NCBI GenBank assembly: GCA_002388905.1
Contig: DGNJ01000080.1
Location: 14,468-27,171, forward strand
Length of the DNA: 12,704 bases
Reading direction: 5' to 3'
From: Cellvibrionales bacterium UBA4495
Lineage (GTDB): Bacteria > Pseudomonadota > Gammaproteobacteria > Pseudomonadales > Porticoccaceae
In this document: piece by piece, positions 7,369-12,704 of the stretch
Layout: the number at the start of each line of letters is the position of its first letter
Position numbering within the stretch: position 1 is the stretch's first letter
The notes under the pieces: model-generated
Database searches by the model: none
What the model was told of the DNA's origin: nothing
What the model saw: only the letters and a program-made list of their open reading frames with translations
Translations under genes and position numbers: made by a program

Positions 7369-8772
7369 TCAGTCGGCCTGATCCAGGGCCGCGGTCATAT
7401 CGATAATGGCCTTTTTGCCGTCGCCGAAAACCATGTAGGTGTTGTCCATGGCGAACAGCGGGTTGGGCAGGCCGGCAAAGCCGGGGCTGAGGGAGCGTTT
7501 GACCACAACCACGTTCCGGGCCTTGTCCACGTGGAGGATGGGCATGCCGTAGATGGGGCTGCCCTTGTCTTCCCGGGCCATGGGGTTGGTAACGTCGTTG
7601 GCGCCAATGACGATGGCCACGTCGGTATCCTCGAAAGTCGGGTTGATGCGCTCCATCTCGATCAGCTTGTCGTAGGGCACCTCGGCTTCCGCCAGCAGGA
7701 CGTTCATATGACCGGGCATCCGGCCGGCCACCGGGTGAATGGCGAATTCCACCTCGGTACCCCGGGCTTCCAGCACGTCCATCAGTTCCCGCACCGCGTG
7801 CTGGGCCTGGGACATGGCGAGCCCGTAGCCGGGGACAATCACCACGCGCTTGGCGGTTTCCAGCATCATGGCGATTTCGTCGGGCTGGGCGCTGGTGATC
7901 TTGCCCTCGTAGACCTCGTCGGCGTCCATGGTTTCGCCACCCTCGCCCATCACCCCGAAGAGCACGTTGGTGAGCGAGCGGTTCATGGCCACGCACATGA
8001 TCTTGGTAAGGATCAGCCCGGAGGCGCCCACGAGGGAGCCTGCGACGATCAGCACCGTGTTTTGCATCACGAAGCCGGCGGCCGCCGCCGCCACGCCCGA
8101 GTAGGAGTTCAGCAGGGCGATGACGACGGGCATGTCGGCACCGCCGATAGGCAGCACCAGGGTCAGACCCAGCACGGCGGCCACGGCCACCAGACCCCAG
8201 AACAGGGCGGTGTTGGCGGGCTGGCCGATGAGCATTAGCACCAGCACCACGGCTGCCACGAAGAGGCCGGCATTGAGGAACTTCATGCCGGCAAAGCCGA
8301 TGGGCTTGCCGGAGATCAGTTCCTGGAGCTTGGCGAAGGCCACAAAGCTGCCGGTGAGGGTTACGGTACCGATCAGTACGGTGGCCATAGCGAACAGCAC
8401 ACCGATAACGCCCACGGCACCCGGGCCGAAGCCGGTGCCCTCCAGGGCCAGCAGGTACTGGGAGGCGACCACACCCAGTGAGGCACCGCCGCCGAAGCCG
8501 TTGAGCAGGGCCACCATTTGCGGCATGGCGGTCATCTGCACCTTGATGGCCATAACGGCGCCGACGATGGCGCCGATAGCCATGCCCAGGGCGATCATTT
8601 CGTAGCTGATGATGCTCCGGTCGAGCAGGGTCACCAGTACGGCGATAAGCATCCCCACCGCCGAGGTGAGATTGCCGCGGACAGCGGTTTTCGGCCTGGT
8701 CAGACCCTTGATGCCCAGGATGAACAATACCGCTGAAAAGAGGTAGATCAGATCGACAATATAAGTACTCAT
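7369..8772 (-). CDS. pntB: NAD(P) transhydrogenase subunit beta
   Basis: This 467-residue inner-membrane subunit (E. coli 462) forms part of the proton channel and the NADP(H)-binding domain III of proton-translocating transhydrogenase, which drives NADPH formation from NADH with the proton gradient. Residues 1 to about 260 are a series of hydrophobic helices starting with YIVDLIYLFSAVLFILGI. The soluble domain III (about 290-467) has the nucleotide fingerprint VPGYGLAMSQAQHAV, then AIHPVAGRMPGHMNVLLAEA, VIGANDVTNP, KRSLSPGFAG and the GDGKK loop (GDAK in E. coli). The ATG at 8772 comes 3 bases after the pntAB stop, with AGAGGA inside pntAB as ribosome binding site. It is last in the operon, before a terminator. 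Confidence 0.97.
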   Translation of the reverse strand: MSTYIVDLIYLFSAVLFILGIKGLTRPKTAVRGNLTSAVGMLIAVLVTLLDRSIISYEMIALGMAIGAIVGAVMAIKVQMTAMPQMVALLNGFGGGASLGVVASQYLLALEGTGFGPGAVGVIGVLFAMATVLIGTVTLTGSFVAFAKLQELISGKPIGFAGMKFLNAGLFVAAVVLVLMLIGQPANTALFWGLVAVAAVLGLTLVLPIGGADMPVVIALLNSYSGVAAAAAGFVMQNTVLIVAGSLVGASGLILTKIMCVAMNRSLTNVLFGVMGEGGETMDADEVYEGKITSAQPDEIAMMLETAKRVVIVPGYGLAMSQAQHAVRELMDVLEARGTEVEFAIHPVAGRMPGHMNVLLAEAEVPYDKLIEMERINPTFEDTDVAIVIGANDVTNPMAREDKGSPIYGMPILHVDKARNVVVVKRSLSPGFAGLPNPLFAMDNTYMVFGDGKKAIIDMTAALDQAD

Positions 8773-8775
8773 TGT

Positions 8776-9060
8776 TTAGTTCTTCCTCTTGAACATGGCC
8801 AGCATCCGGTTGGTGACGAGATAGCCGCCAACCACGTTCAGGCTCGCCAGGATAACGGCGATGAAACCCAGGGCGCTCACCAGCGACGATTCGCCGCCGT
8901 GGCCCGCGGCGAGCAGGGCGCCCACCAGGGTAATGCCGGAAATGGCGTTGGTGCCCGACATCAGCGGTGTGTGCAGTGTCGGGGGAACCTTGGTGATCAG
9001 TTCCACGCCGAGGAACAGGGACAGCACAAACAGTGCCAGTTGCATCACGAGCAATTCCAT
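8776..9060 (-). CDS. pntAB: NAD(P) transhydrogenase subunit alpha, part 2 (membrane)
   Basis: This 94-residue membrane protein corresponds to the C-terminal membrane part of the E. coli PntA chain; in many bacteria it is a separate gene, as here. It shows three hydrophobic segments (about residues 4-22, 35-52, 57-83) and the highly conserved PTLHTPLMSGTNAISGI turn, then LASLNVVGGYLVTNRML and a Lys/Arg-rich tail. The ATG at 9060 overlaps the pntAA stop by one base (TGATG), a typical sign of translational coupling. Met6 is an alternative but less likely start. It acts with PntAA and PntB in the inner membrane as part of the proton path. Confidence 0.95.
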   Translation of the reverse strand: MELLVMQLALFVLSLFLGVELITKVPPTLHTPLMSGTNAISGITLVGALLAAGHGGESSLVSALGFIAVILASLNVVGGYLVTNRMLAMFKRKN

Positions 9061-10274
9061 CAGGAAGCCTCCCCTTCATTGTTTTCGGTGGCGGCCGGCT
9101 CGGGCTTGGCGAGCGGCTCCATGCCCAGCATGTCGCGCATGCGGGCGTGGGTAACGGTACCGTCGTGGGCGATGACGGTCTCATGGATGATTTCGTCTTC
9201 GAAGTCCAGGTGGATCTCGTTGTTGTCGTCGATGACATGGCCCAGCAGAATCTCCATGTTCTTGCCGATCATCTGGCTGGCATGCATGGGGATGGTGGAC
9301 GGGACGTTCTCCGGGCCGATAATGGTAACGTCGTAGGCGGTGACGGTCTCGCCGAGTTTGGTGAGGGCGCAGTTGCCGCCGCGCTCCGCAGCCAGGTCGA
9401 CAATTACCGAGCCGGGTTTCATGGCCTTGACCATGTCCTCGGTGACCAGGATCGGCGACTTGGCGCCCGGTACGGCGGCAGTGGTGATCACCAGGTCCTG
9501 TTCCGCCAGTACTTCGGTCATCAATTCCTGTTGGCGTTTGATGAACTCGTCGCTCTGTTGCTTGGCGTAACCCCCCTTGCCCTCGGCGGACTCGGTTTCC
9601 AGTTCCGGAAACTCGATGGGTTTGGCGCCCACGGAGACGATCTGCTCCCGGGCGGCGGGACGCACGTCGTAGGCTTCCACCACGGCGCCGAGGCGCTTGG
9701 CGGTGGCACAGGCCTGGAGGCCGGCGACACCGGCGCCCATGATAAAGGCGCGGGCCGGCTGCAGGGTCCCGGCCGCGGTCATCAGCATGGGCATGATACG
9801 CGGCGAGGCCGAAGCACCCATCAGTACCGCCTTGTAACCGGACAGGGTTGCCATGGAAGACAGCACATCCATGCTCTGGGCGCGACTGATGCGCGGTACG
9901 AGTTCCATGGCGAAACCGGTGACCTTCTTGTCGGCAAGGGTCCTGGCCACTTCCGCGGAGGCCAGGGGGTCCATCAGGCCGGCAATGACCTGGCCTTCGC
10001 GCAGCAGGGCAAGGTCGTCCTCGCCGTTAACGTCGTTGGCGCCGAAAGACTGCACCTGGAGGACGATATCGGCCTGCTTGAAGATATCTTCCCGGCTGTC
10101 GACGATTTCGGCGCCCGCCCCGGTGTATTCATCGTCGAGGTGTCCCGCGTTCTTGCCGGCATTCGCCTGGATGAGCACCTTGACGCCTTTGTCGGTCCAG
10201 ACTTTCACGTTGCCCGGTGTCAGGGCTACGCGATTCTCGCCTGGCTTGTTTTCCAGTGGTACACCTATAATCAC
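9060..10274 (-). CDS. pntAA: NAD(P) transhydrogenase subunit alpha, part 1 (NAD-binding)
   Basis: This 404-residue soluble domain I binds NAD(H) on the cytoplasmic face of the transhydrogenase. The alanine dehydrogenase/PNT N-terminal motif is GVPLENKPGENRVALTP (4-20). The nucleotide loop RISRAQSMD lies at about 128-136, and the Rossmann motif FIMGAGVAGLQACATAKRLGA at about 177-197 is followed by YDVRP. A Pro/Ala/Glu-rich tail (about 388-404) precedes the break where E. coli continues into the membrane helices. I chose GTG at 10274: GGAG lies 8 bases upstream and the family begins at IIGVP. The frame extends to an ATG at 10346 with no clear ribosome binding site, which would add 24 residues unlike the family. 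Confidence 0.93.
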   Translation of the reverse strand: MIIGVPLENKPGENRVALTPGNVKVWTDKGVKVLIQANAGKNAGHLDDEYTGAGAEIVDSREDIFKQADIVLQVQSFGANDVNGEDDLALLREGQVIAGLMDPLASAEVARTLADKKVTGFAMELVPRISRAQSMDVLSSMATLSGYKAVLMGASASPRIMPMLMTAAGTLQPARAFIMGAGVAGLQACATAKRLGAVVEAYDVRPAAREQIVSVGAKPIEFPELETESAEGKGGYAKQQSDEFIKRQQELMTEVLAEQDLVITTAAVPGAKSPILVTEDMVKAMKPGSVIVDLAAERGGNCALTKLGETVTAYDVTIIGPENVPSTIPMHASQMIGKNMEILLGHVIDDNNEIHLDFEDEIIHETVIAHDGTVTHARMRDMLGMEPLAKPEPAATENNEGEAS

Positions 10275-10394
10275 GAAAGTCTCTCCGTCAATCGTTATTG
10301 GGTGGTTCAGGGCCGCGTACTCTACCCGATCTGGGTCTTCAAGCATAGAACGTTGGTCGCCCCGACGTTGTAGCGGGTTTTATCGCCAATCCTT

Positions 10395-10423
10395 ATTATA
10401 AGAAAAATTTATAGTGTTATCAG
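10395..10423 (-). promoter_or_regulatory. Predicted sigma-70 promoter of the pnt operon
   Basis: On the minus strand there is a perfect TATAAT (plus 10395-10400), with CTGATA (plus 10418-10423, 4 of 6 matches) 17 bases upstream. The area is strikingly AT-rich for this window. Transcription would begin near 10388, giving a leader of about 114 bases before the pntAA GTG. Confidence 0.55.
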
Positions 10424-10463
10424 CCTGTTGTCGCGCTGGCCTGCCTTTGACCGGCGAGTCAGT

Positions 10464-10486
10464 AAAAAGTGGCCAGCGTCGGCCAC
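10464..10486 (-). terminator. Intrinsic terminator of ispB
   Basis: Read on the minus strand, GTGGCC-GACGCT-GGCCAC is followed directly by TTTTT: a perfect 6-bp stem, 6-base loop and T-run. It starts 19 bases after the ispB stop and separates ispB from the pnt promoter. Confidence 0.85.
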
Positions 10487-10505
10487 GTCGATGAGCGGGG
10501 CGACG

Positions 10506-11468
10506 CTAACTGGAGCGGTTCAGGGCAAACCGGGCCAGGTCCGCCAGGGCGGTCTTCTCGTCCGAAGGCGGCAGCGTTGCCAGGCACGCCTCTGCCTTTT
10601 GCACGTGGCCCTTTGCCATGTCGAGGGTGTACTCGATAGCCCCGCAATCCTCGATGGCCGCGATTACCGGCTCCAGCCGGTCGAGCCCGCCATTTTCGAT
10701 GGCGTCGCGCACCAGGGCCGCCTGTTCCGGTGTGCCTTTTTTAAGGACCTGGATCAGGGGCAGGGTGGGTTTGCCCTCGGCCAGGTCGTCGCCGGCGTTC
10801 TTGCCCAGGGAAGTGGCATCGCCGCTGTAGTCCAGGGCGTCGTCCACCAGTTGGAAGGCCATGCCCAGATGGTGGCCGTAGGAGGCCAGTTGCGTCTGTG
10901 CGTTCCCAGGCGCGCCGGCAATGACGGCGGCGGTGCGGGCGGCGGCCTCGAACAGCTGGGCTGTCTTTTTGCGGATGACTTCCAGGTAGGTGGCTTCGGT
11001 CGCCTCCGGGTTGCCGGCGTTGACCAGCTGCTGGACTTCCCCCTCGGAAATGATGTTGGTGGTGTCGGCCATAATGCGCATGACCTGCATATTGGCCAGG
11101 GCCACCATTATCTGGAAGGCCCGGGAATAGAGAAAATCGCCGACCAGGACGCTGGGGGCATTGCCCCACCGGGCGTTGGCAGTGGCGCGGCCCCGACGCA
11201 GTTCCGAAGTGTCGACCACATCGTCGTGGAGGAGGGTGGCGGTGTGGATGAACTCGACGATCGTGGCCATGGCGATATGGTCCTCGCCCCGGTAGCCACA
11301 GGCCCGTGCCGTCAACAATACCAGTAACGGCCGCAGGCGTTTGCCGCCGGCTTCGACCAGGTAGTGGCCGATGTTCTCCACCAGTGCCACATCGGAGTGC
11401 AGCTCGGCAATGATGCGGGCATTGACGGCTTCGAAGTCGGTCCTGACAACCTGGTGGAAGGGCAGCAT
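10506..11468 (-). CDS. ispB: Long-chain polyprenyl diphosphate synthase (octaprenyl type)
   Basis: This 320-residue cytoplasmic trans-prenyltransferase condenses isopentenyl diphosphate units onto farnesyl diphosphate to make the ubiquinone/menaquinone side chain. The first aspartate-rich motif is HDDVVDTSELRRG (Asp82, 83, 86), and the second is QLVDDALD (Asp209, 210, 213). GGKRLRP (41-47) and KT (168-169) also mark the active site. Small residues before the first motif (FIHTATLLHDD) agree with a long-chain product. Whether it is C40 or C45 cannot be read from sequence, though the close match to IspB favours C40. ATG at 11468 fits the family N-terminus, but the ribosome binding site (GGAA, distant) is weak. 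It is divergent from rplU, as in many gammaproteobacteria. Confidence 0.95.
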   Translation of the reverse strand: MLPFHQVVRTDFEAVNARIIAELHSDVALVENIGHYLVEAGGKRLRPLLVLLTARACGYRGEDHIAMATIVEFIHTATLLHDDVVDTSELRRGRATANARWGNAPSVLVGDFLYSRAFQIMVALANMQVMRIMADTTNIISEGEVQQLVNAGNPEATEATYLEVIRKKTAQLFEAAARTAAVIAGAPGNAQTQLASYGHHLGMAFQLVDDALDYSGDATSLGKNAGDDLAEGKPTLPLIQVLKKGTPEQAALVRDAIENGGLDRLEPVIAAIEDCGAIEYTLDMAKGHVQKAEACLATLPPSDEKTALADLARFALNRSS

Positions 11469-11500
11469 GGGGAGAGGTTTCCGTGTCGCGACGGGCTGGA

Positions 11501-11529
11501 ATCCTATGGAGGGGGGCTGGGCCTGTCAA
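11501..11529 (-). promoter_or_regulatory. Predicted sigma-70 promoter of ispB
   Basis: On the minus strand, a perfect -35 TTGACA (plus 11524-11529) and TAGGAT (plus 11501-11506) are separated by exactly 17 bases. The expected start near 11494 leaves a short leader of about 25 bases to the ispB ATG. Confidence 0.7.
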
Positions 11530-11626
11530 GAAGAGGCGGAGTGGCGCCCGGATTGGCATCGCCGGAATAGAGGCAGCGGGCCATTGAAGCCGCCAGGCGC
11601 AAGGAATTGGGAGGGAATCAAGACGC

Positions 11627-11655
11627 TTGCGAAGCGGCGGGCTTTCCCTTAGAAT
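11627..11655 (+). promoter_or_regulatory. Predicted sigma-70 promoter of rplU-rpmA
   Basis: TTGCGA (11627-11632) and TAGAAT (11650-11655) are spaced by 17 bases. Transcription would start near 11662, giving a leader of about 60 bases that begins with the hairpins at 11661-11691. Confidence 0.65.
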
Positions 11656-11660
11656 TGCCG

Positions 11661-11691
11661 CCCTCTTCAGAGGGCCCCTTATGTCCCGGGG
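11661..11691 (+). other. Tandem hairpins in the rplU leader
   Basis: CCCTC-TTCA-GAGGG (11661-11674) is followed at once by CCCC (11675-11678) pairing with GGGG (11688-11691) across a 9-base loop. Both lie between the predicted transcription start and the rplU ribosome binding site (GGAG, 11712-11715). They may be a ribosomal-protein leader or a 5' stabiliser; no protein binding is shown by the sequence. Confidence 0.45.
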
Positions 11692-11721
11692 TTCCATGGC
11701 AGGCGTTTAACGGAGCGGAAT

Positions 11722-12036
11722 ATGTACGCGGTAATTGAAAGTGGCGGCAAGCAGCATCGTGTCGTGGAAGGGGAGACCCTGCGGCTCGAGAAACTGGAAG
11801 CGGCCACCGGTGACGCCATCGAGTTCGACAAGGTGCTGATGGTGGGCGAGGGCGACAACGTCAAGGTCGGCGCTCCCTATGTCGAAGGCGGCAAGGTCAG
11901 CGCCGAAGTGGTCAACCACGGTCGCGGCGACAAGGTCTGGATTCTGAAATTCCGTCGCCGTAAGCACCATCGCAAGCAGATGGGCCACCGTCAGTGGTTT
12001 ACCGAAGTGAAAATTACCGGCATCAACGCCGACTGA
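11722..12036 (+). CDS. rplU: 50S ribosomal protein L21
   Basis: This 104-residue protein (E. coli 103) binds 23S rRNA in the large subunit. It begins [18 protein letters not shown] and carries the C-terminal L21 signature [26 protein letters not shown]. The ATG at 11722 has GGAG 6 bases upstream. It is followed by rpmA after 22 bases, the universal L21-L27 pair, and probably transcribed from the promoter at 11627-11655 in an intergenic region shared with divergent ispB. Confidence 0.98.
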   Translation: MYAVIESGGKQHRVVEGETLRLEKLEAATGDAIEFDKVLMVGEGDNVKVGAPYVEGGKVSAEVVNHGRGDKVWILKFRRRKHHRKQMGHRQWFTEVKITGINAD

Positions 12037-12058
12037 TCGGATTTGAAGGAGAGTACTC

Positions 12059-12319
12059 ATGGCTCACAAGAAAGCTGGTGGTAGCACCCGTAACGGTCGC
12101 GATTCGGAAAGCAAACGTCTTGGCGTCAAGCGTTTCGGCGGTCAGATGGTCAAGGCCGGCAACATTCTGGTGCGTCAGCGCGGCACCCGTTATCACGCCG
12201 GCGAGAATGTCGGCCTGGGCCGCGACCACACCCTGTTCGCCACCGCGGACGGCACTGTCAGGTTTGTGACCCGCGGCGCCGAGAACCGCAAGTTCGTGGA
12301 GATCGTCCCCGCTTCCTGA
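12059..12319 (+). CDS. rpmA: 50S ribosomal protein L27
   Basis: This 86-residue protein (E. coli 85) has a flexible N-terminal tail that reaches the peptidyl transferase centre. It begins [28 protein letters not shown], and the L27 signature [19 protein letters not shown] is intact. Since the tail starts directly with MAHKKAGG, there is no Firmicutes-type cleaved extension. AAGGAG (12046-12051) lies 7 bases before the ATG. A bidirectional terminator follows 25 bases after the stop, so obgE appears to have its own promoter rather than relying on readthrough. Confidence 0.98.
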   Translation: MAHKKAGGSTRNGRDSESKRLGVKRFGGQMVKAGNILVRQRGTRYHAGENVGLGRDHTLFATADGTVRFVTRGAENRKFVEIVPAS

Positions 12320-12343
12320 AGGCGTACGGCAACCGCGACCACC

Positions 12344-12370
12344 AAAAAGCCCCCGCGCGGGGCTTTTTTT
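12344..12370. terminator. Intrinsic terminator after rpmA
   Basis: AAAAAGCCCC (12344-12353) and GGGGCTTTTT (12359-12368) form a perfect inverted repeat around a 5-base CGCGC centre, followed by two more T. It ends the rplU-rpmA transcript and looks bidirectional. Confidence 0.9.
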
Positions 12371-12404
12371 GTTGGCACTCCGCAGTCAAAGGGCCGGCTA
12401 GCGC

Positions 12405-12452
12405 CCCTCTATTGATATGAGAGCGATCCTCGATCGCGAAGAGGTAGCTATA
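12405..12452 (+). repeat. REP-like palindromic repeat, copy 1
   Basis: The core GAGCGATC-CTC-GATCGCGAA (12421-12440) contains a perfect GCGATC/GATCGC stem with a 3-base loop, in the style of the GGAG/GTAG-headed REP elements of Pseudomonas and relatives. It aligns without gaps to copy 2 (offset 61), with 37 of 48 positions identical. Confidence 0.75.
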
Positions 12453-12465
12453 CGCAGGGATAATG

Positions 12466-12513
12466 CTTTCTATCGGTGTGGGAGCGATCCTTGATCGCGA
12501 AGAAGTAATTACA
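12466..12513 (+). repeat. REP-like palindromic repeat, copy 2
   Basis: This is a direct repeat of copy 1, with core GTGGGAGCGATC-CTT-GATCGC within 12478-12498. The same 6-bp stem is kept and only the loop differs (CTT against CTC). The GTGGGAG head is closer to the classical REP head than that of copy 1. No REP-associated transposase gene is in the window. Confidence 0.78.
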
Positions 12514-12524
12514 GTCGGCCATGT

Positions 12525-12576
12525 GCCGGATCGCCGGATCGCCGGATCGCCGGGCCGCCGGACCGCCGGACCGGCC
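12525..12576 (+). repeat. Tandem array of six 8-bp units
   Basis: Three identical GCCGGATC units are followed by GCCGGGCC and two GCCGGACC units (12525-12572), then a partial GGCC. The array is non-coding and ends about 25 bases before the obgE -10 element. Perfect short units of this kind can change copy number by slippage. Confidence 0.9.
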
Positions 12577-12600
12577 TTAGTCATCACTCCCGCGACCTTA

Positions 12601-12606
12601 TATACT
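12601..12606 (+). promoter_or_regulatory. Possible -10 element of obgE
   Basis: TATACT matches the -10 consensus at 5 of 6 positions. The best -35 candidates (around 12577-12583, TTAGTCA) are poor, so the promoter may be weak or activator-dependent. A start near 12613 would give a leader of about 25 bases. Confidence 0.4.
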
Positions 12607-12637
12607 GGATTCGTGAACGCAAACGCGAGGTACCGCC

Positions 12638-12704
12638 GTGAAATTTGTCGATGAAGCGCCCGTCACCGTGCACGCCGGCAATGGCGGTCACGGCTGCCTG
12701 AGCT
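12638..12704 (+). CDS. obgE: Obg/CgtA GTPase, N-terminal start (3' truncated by window edge)
   Basis: The first 22 codons read MKFVDEAPVTVHAGNGGHGCLS. This matches the start of the glycine-rich Obg fold, seen as MKFVDEA...AGDGGNGC in E. coli ObgE, a GTPase acting in 50S assembly and stress control. The start is GTG at 12638 with GAGG (12627-12630) 7 bases upstream. The GTPase domain lies beyond the window. Its place after rplU-rpmA is the conserved order and supports the call. Confidence 0.93.
   Translation, partial: MKFVDEAPVTVHAGNGGHGCLS

Larger units (their letters stand above)
12320..12637. other. 318-base rpmA-obgE spacer: terminator, repeats and obgE promoter
   Basis: No credible gene lies here. 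From left to right it holds the rpmA terminator (12344-12370), a pair of 48-base REP-like repeats (12405-12452 and 12466-12513), an 8-bp tandem array (12525-12572), and a -10-like TATACT (12601-12606) ahead of obgE. In many gammaproteobacteria rpmA and obgE are closer together, so this spacer looks expanded by repeats. Confidence 0.6.

Noticed and set aside
7145..9238. Open frame of 697 codons on the minus strand across the pnt genes
   Set aside because: It is out of frame with pntB, pntAB and pntAA, runs through the bidirectional terminator and into the end of manB, and has the Arg/Gly/Pro-rich composition of a shadow frame.
9033..10373. Open frame of 446 codons on the plus strand opposite pntAA
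   Set aside because: It is a shadow of pntAA; long antisense frames are common at this GC content and no motif is seen.
12525..12576. Short repeats considered as a CRISPR array
   Set aside because: The units are 8 bases with no spacers and no cas genes nearby; this is a simple tandem repeat.

Overview
The window is GC-rich (about 60% by eye), densely coded chromosomal sequence of a gammaproteobacterium. The best clues are the fabA-fabB pair for anaerobic unsaturated fatty acid synthesis, the order ispB <-> rplU-rpmA-obgE, the aspS-yebC junction familiar from Pseudomonas, a 279-residue GalU of the Pseudomonas length, and REP-like palindromes (GGAGCGATCC-T-TGATCGCGAA) of the kind scattered through Pseudomonas and related genomes. 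Genus cannot be fixed from the sequence alone. I see no phage, integrase, insertion sequence, CRISPR array or toxin-antitoxin gene.

Layout. Positions 1-1137 (+): the 3' end of aspS, then yebC. Positions 1261-4649 (-): fabA, fabB, then a polyprenyl-phosphate glycosyl-1-phosphate transferase of the WcaJ type that converges on yebC. Positions 4650-5029: a 380-base gene-free divergent region with a fabA promoter, a perfect 15-bp palindrome and potential RNA hairpins ahead of galU. Positions 5030-7230 (+): galU and a phosphomannomutase (manB/cpsG), nearly touching. Positions 7245-7343: two terminators between convergent units. Positions 7369-10274 (-): the three-gene transhydrogenase operon pntAA-pntAB-pntB. 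Positions 10506-11468 (-): ispB, with its own terminator and a strong promoter. Positions 11722-12319 (+): rplU and rpmA, followed by a terminator, a REP-like repeat pair and an 8-bp tandem array. From 12638 to the end (+): the start of obgE.

How the genes work together. GalU (UDP-glucose), the phosphohexomutase (mannose-1-phosphate, perhaps glucose-1-phosphate) and the WcaJ-like transferase (first sugar onto undecaprenyl phosphate) form a plausible surface-polysaccharide precursor set, although the transferase lies on the opposite strand behind the fatty acid genes. FabA and FabB set membrane unsaturation, IspB makes the quinone side chain, and the Pnt complex couples the proton gradient to NADPH supply. 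AspRS, YebC, L21, L27 and Obg belong to translation and ribosome assembly.

Nearly every gene is a well-known housekeeping family. The parts worth a second look are non-coding: the rpmA-obgE spacer (a repeat pair whose differences are all transitions, followed by a tandem octamer array), the palindrome and possible structured leader upstream of galU, and the rplU leader hairpins. I found no convincing undescribed multi-gene system.
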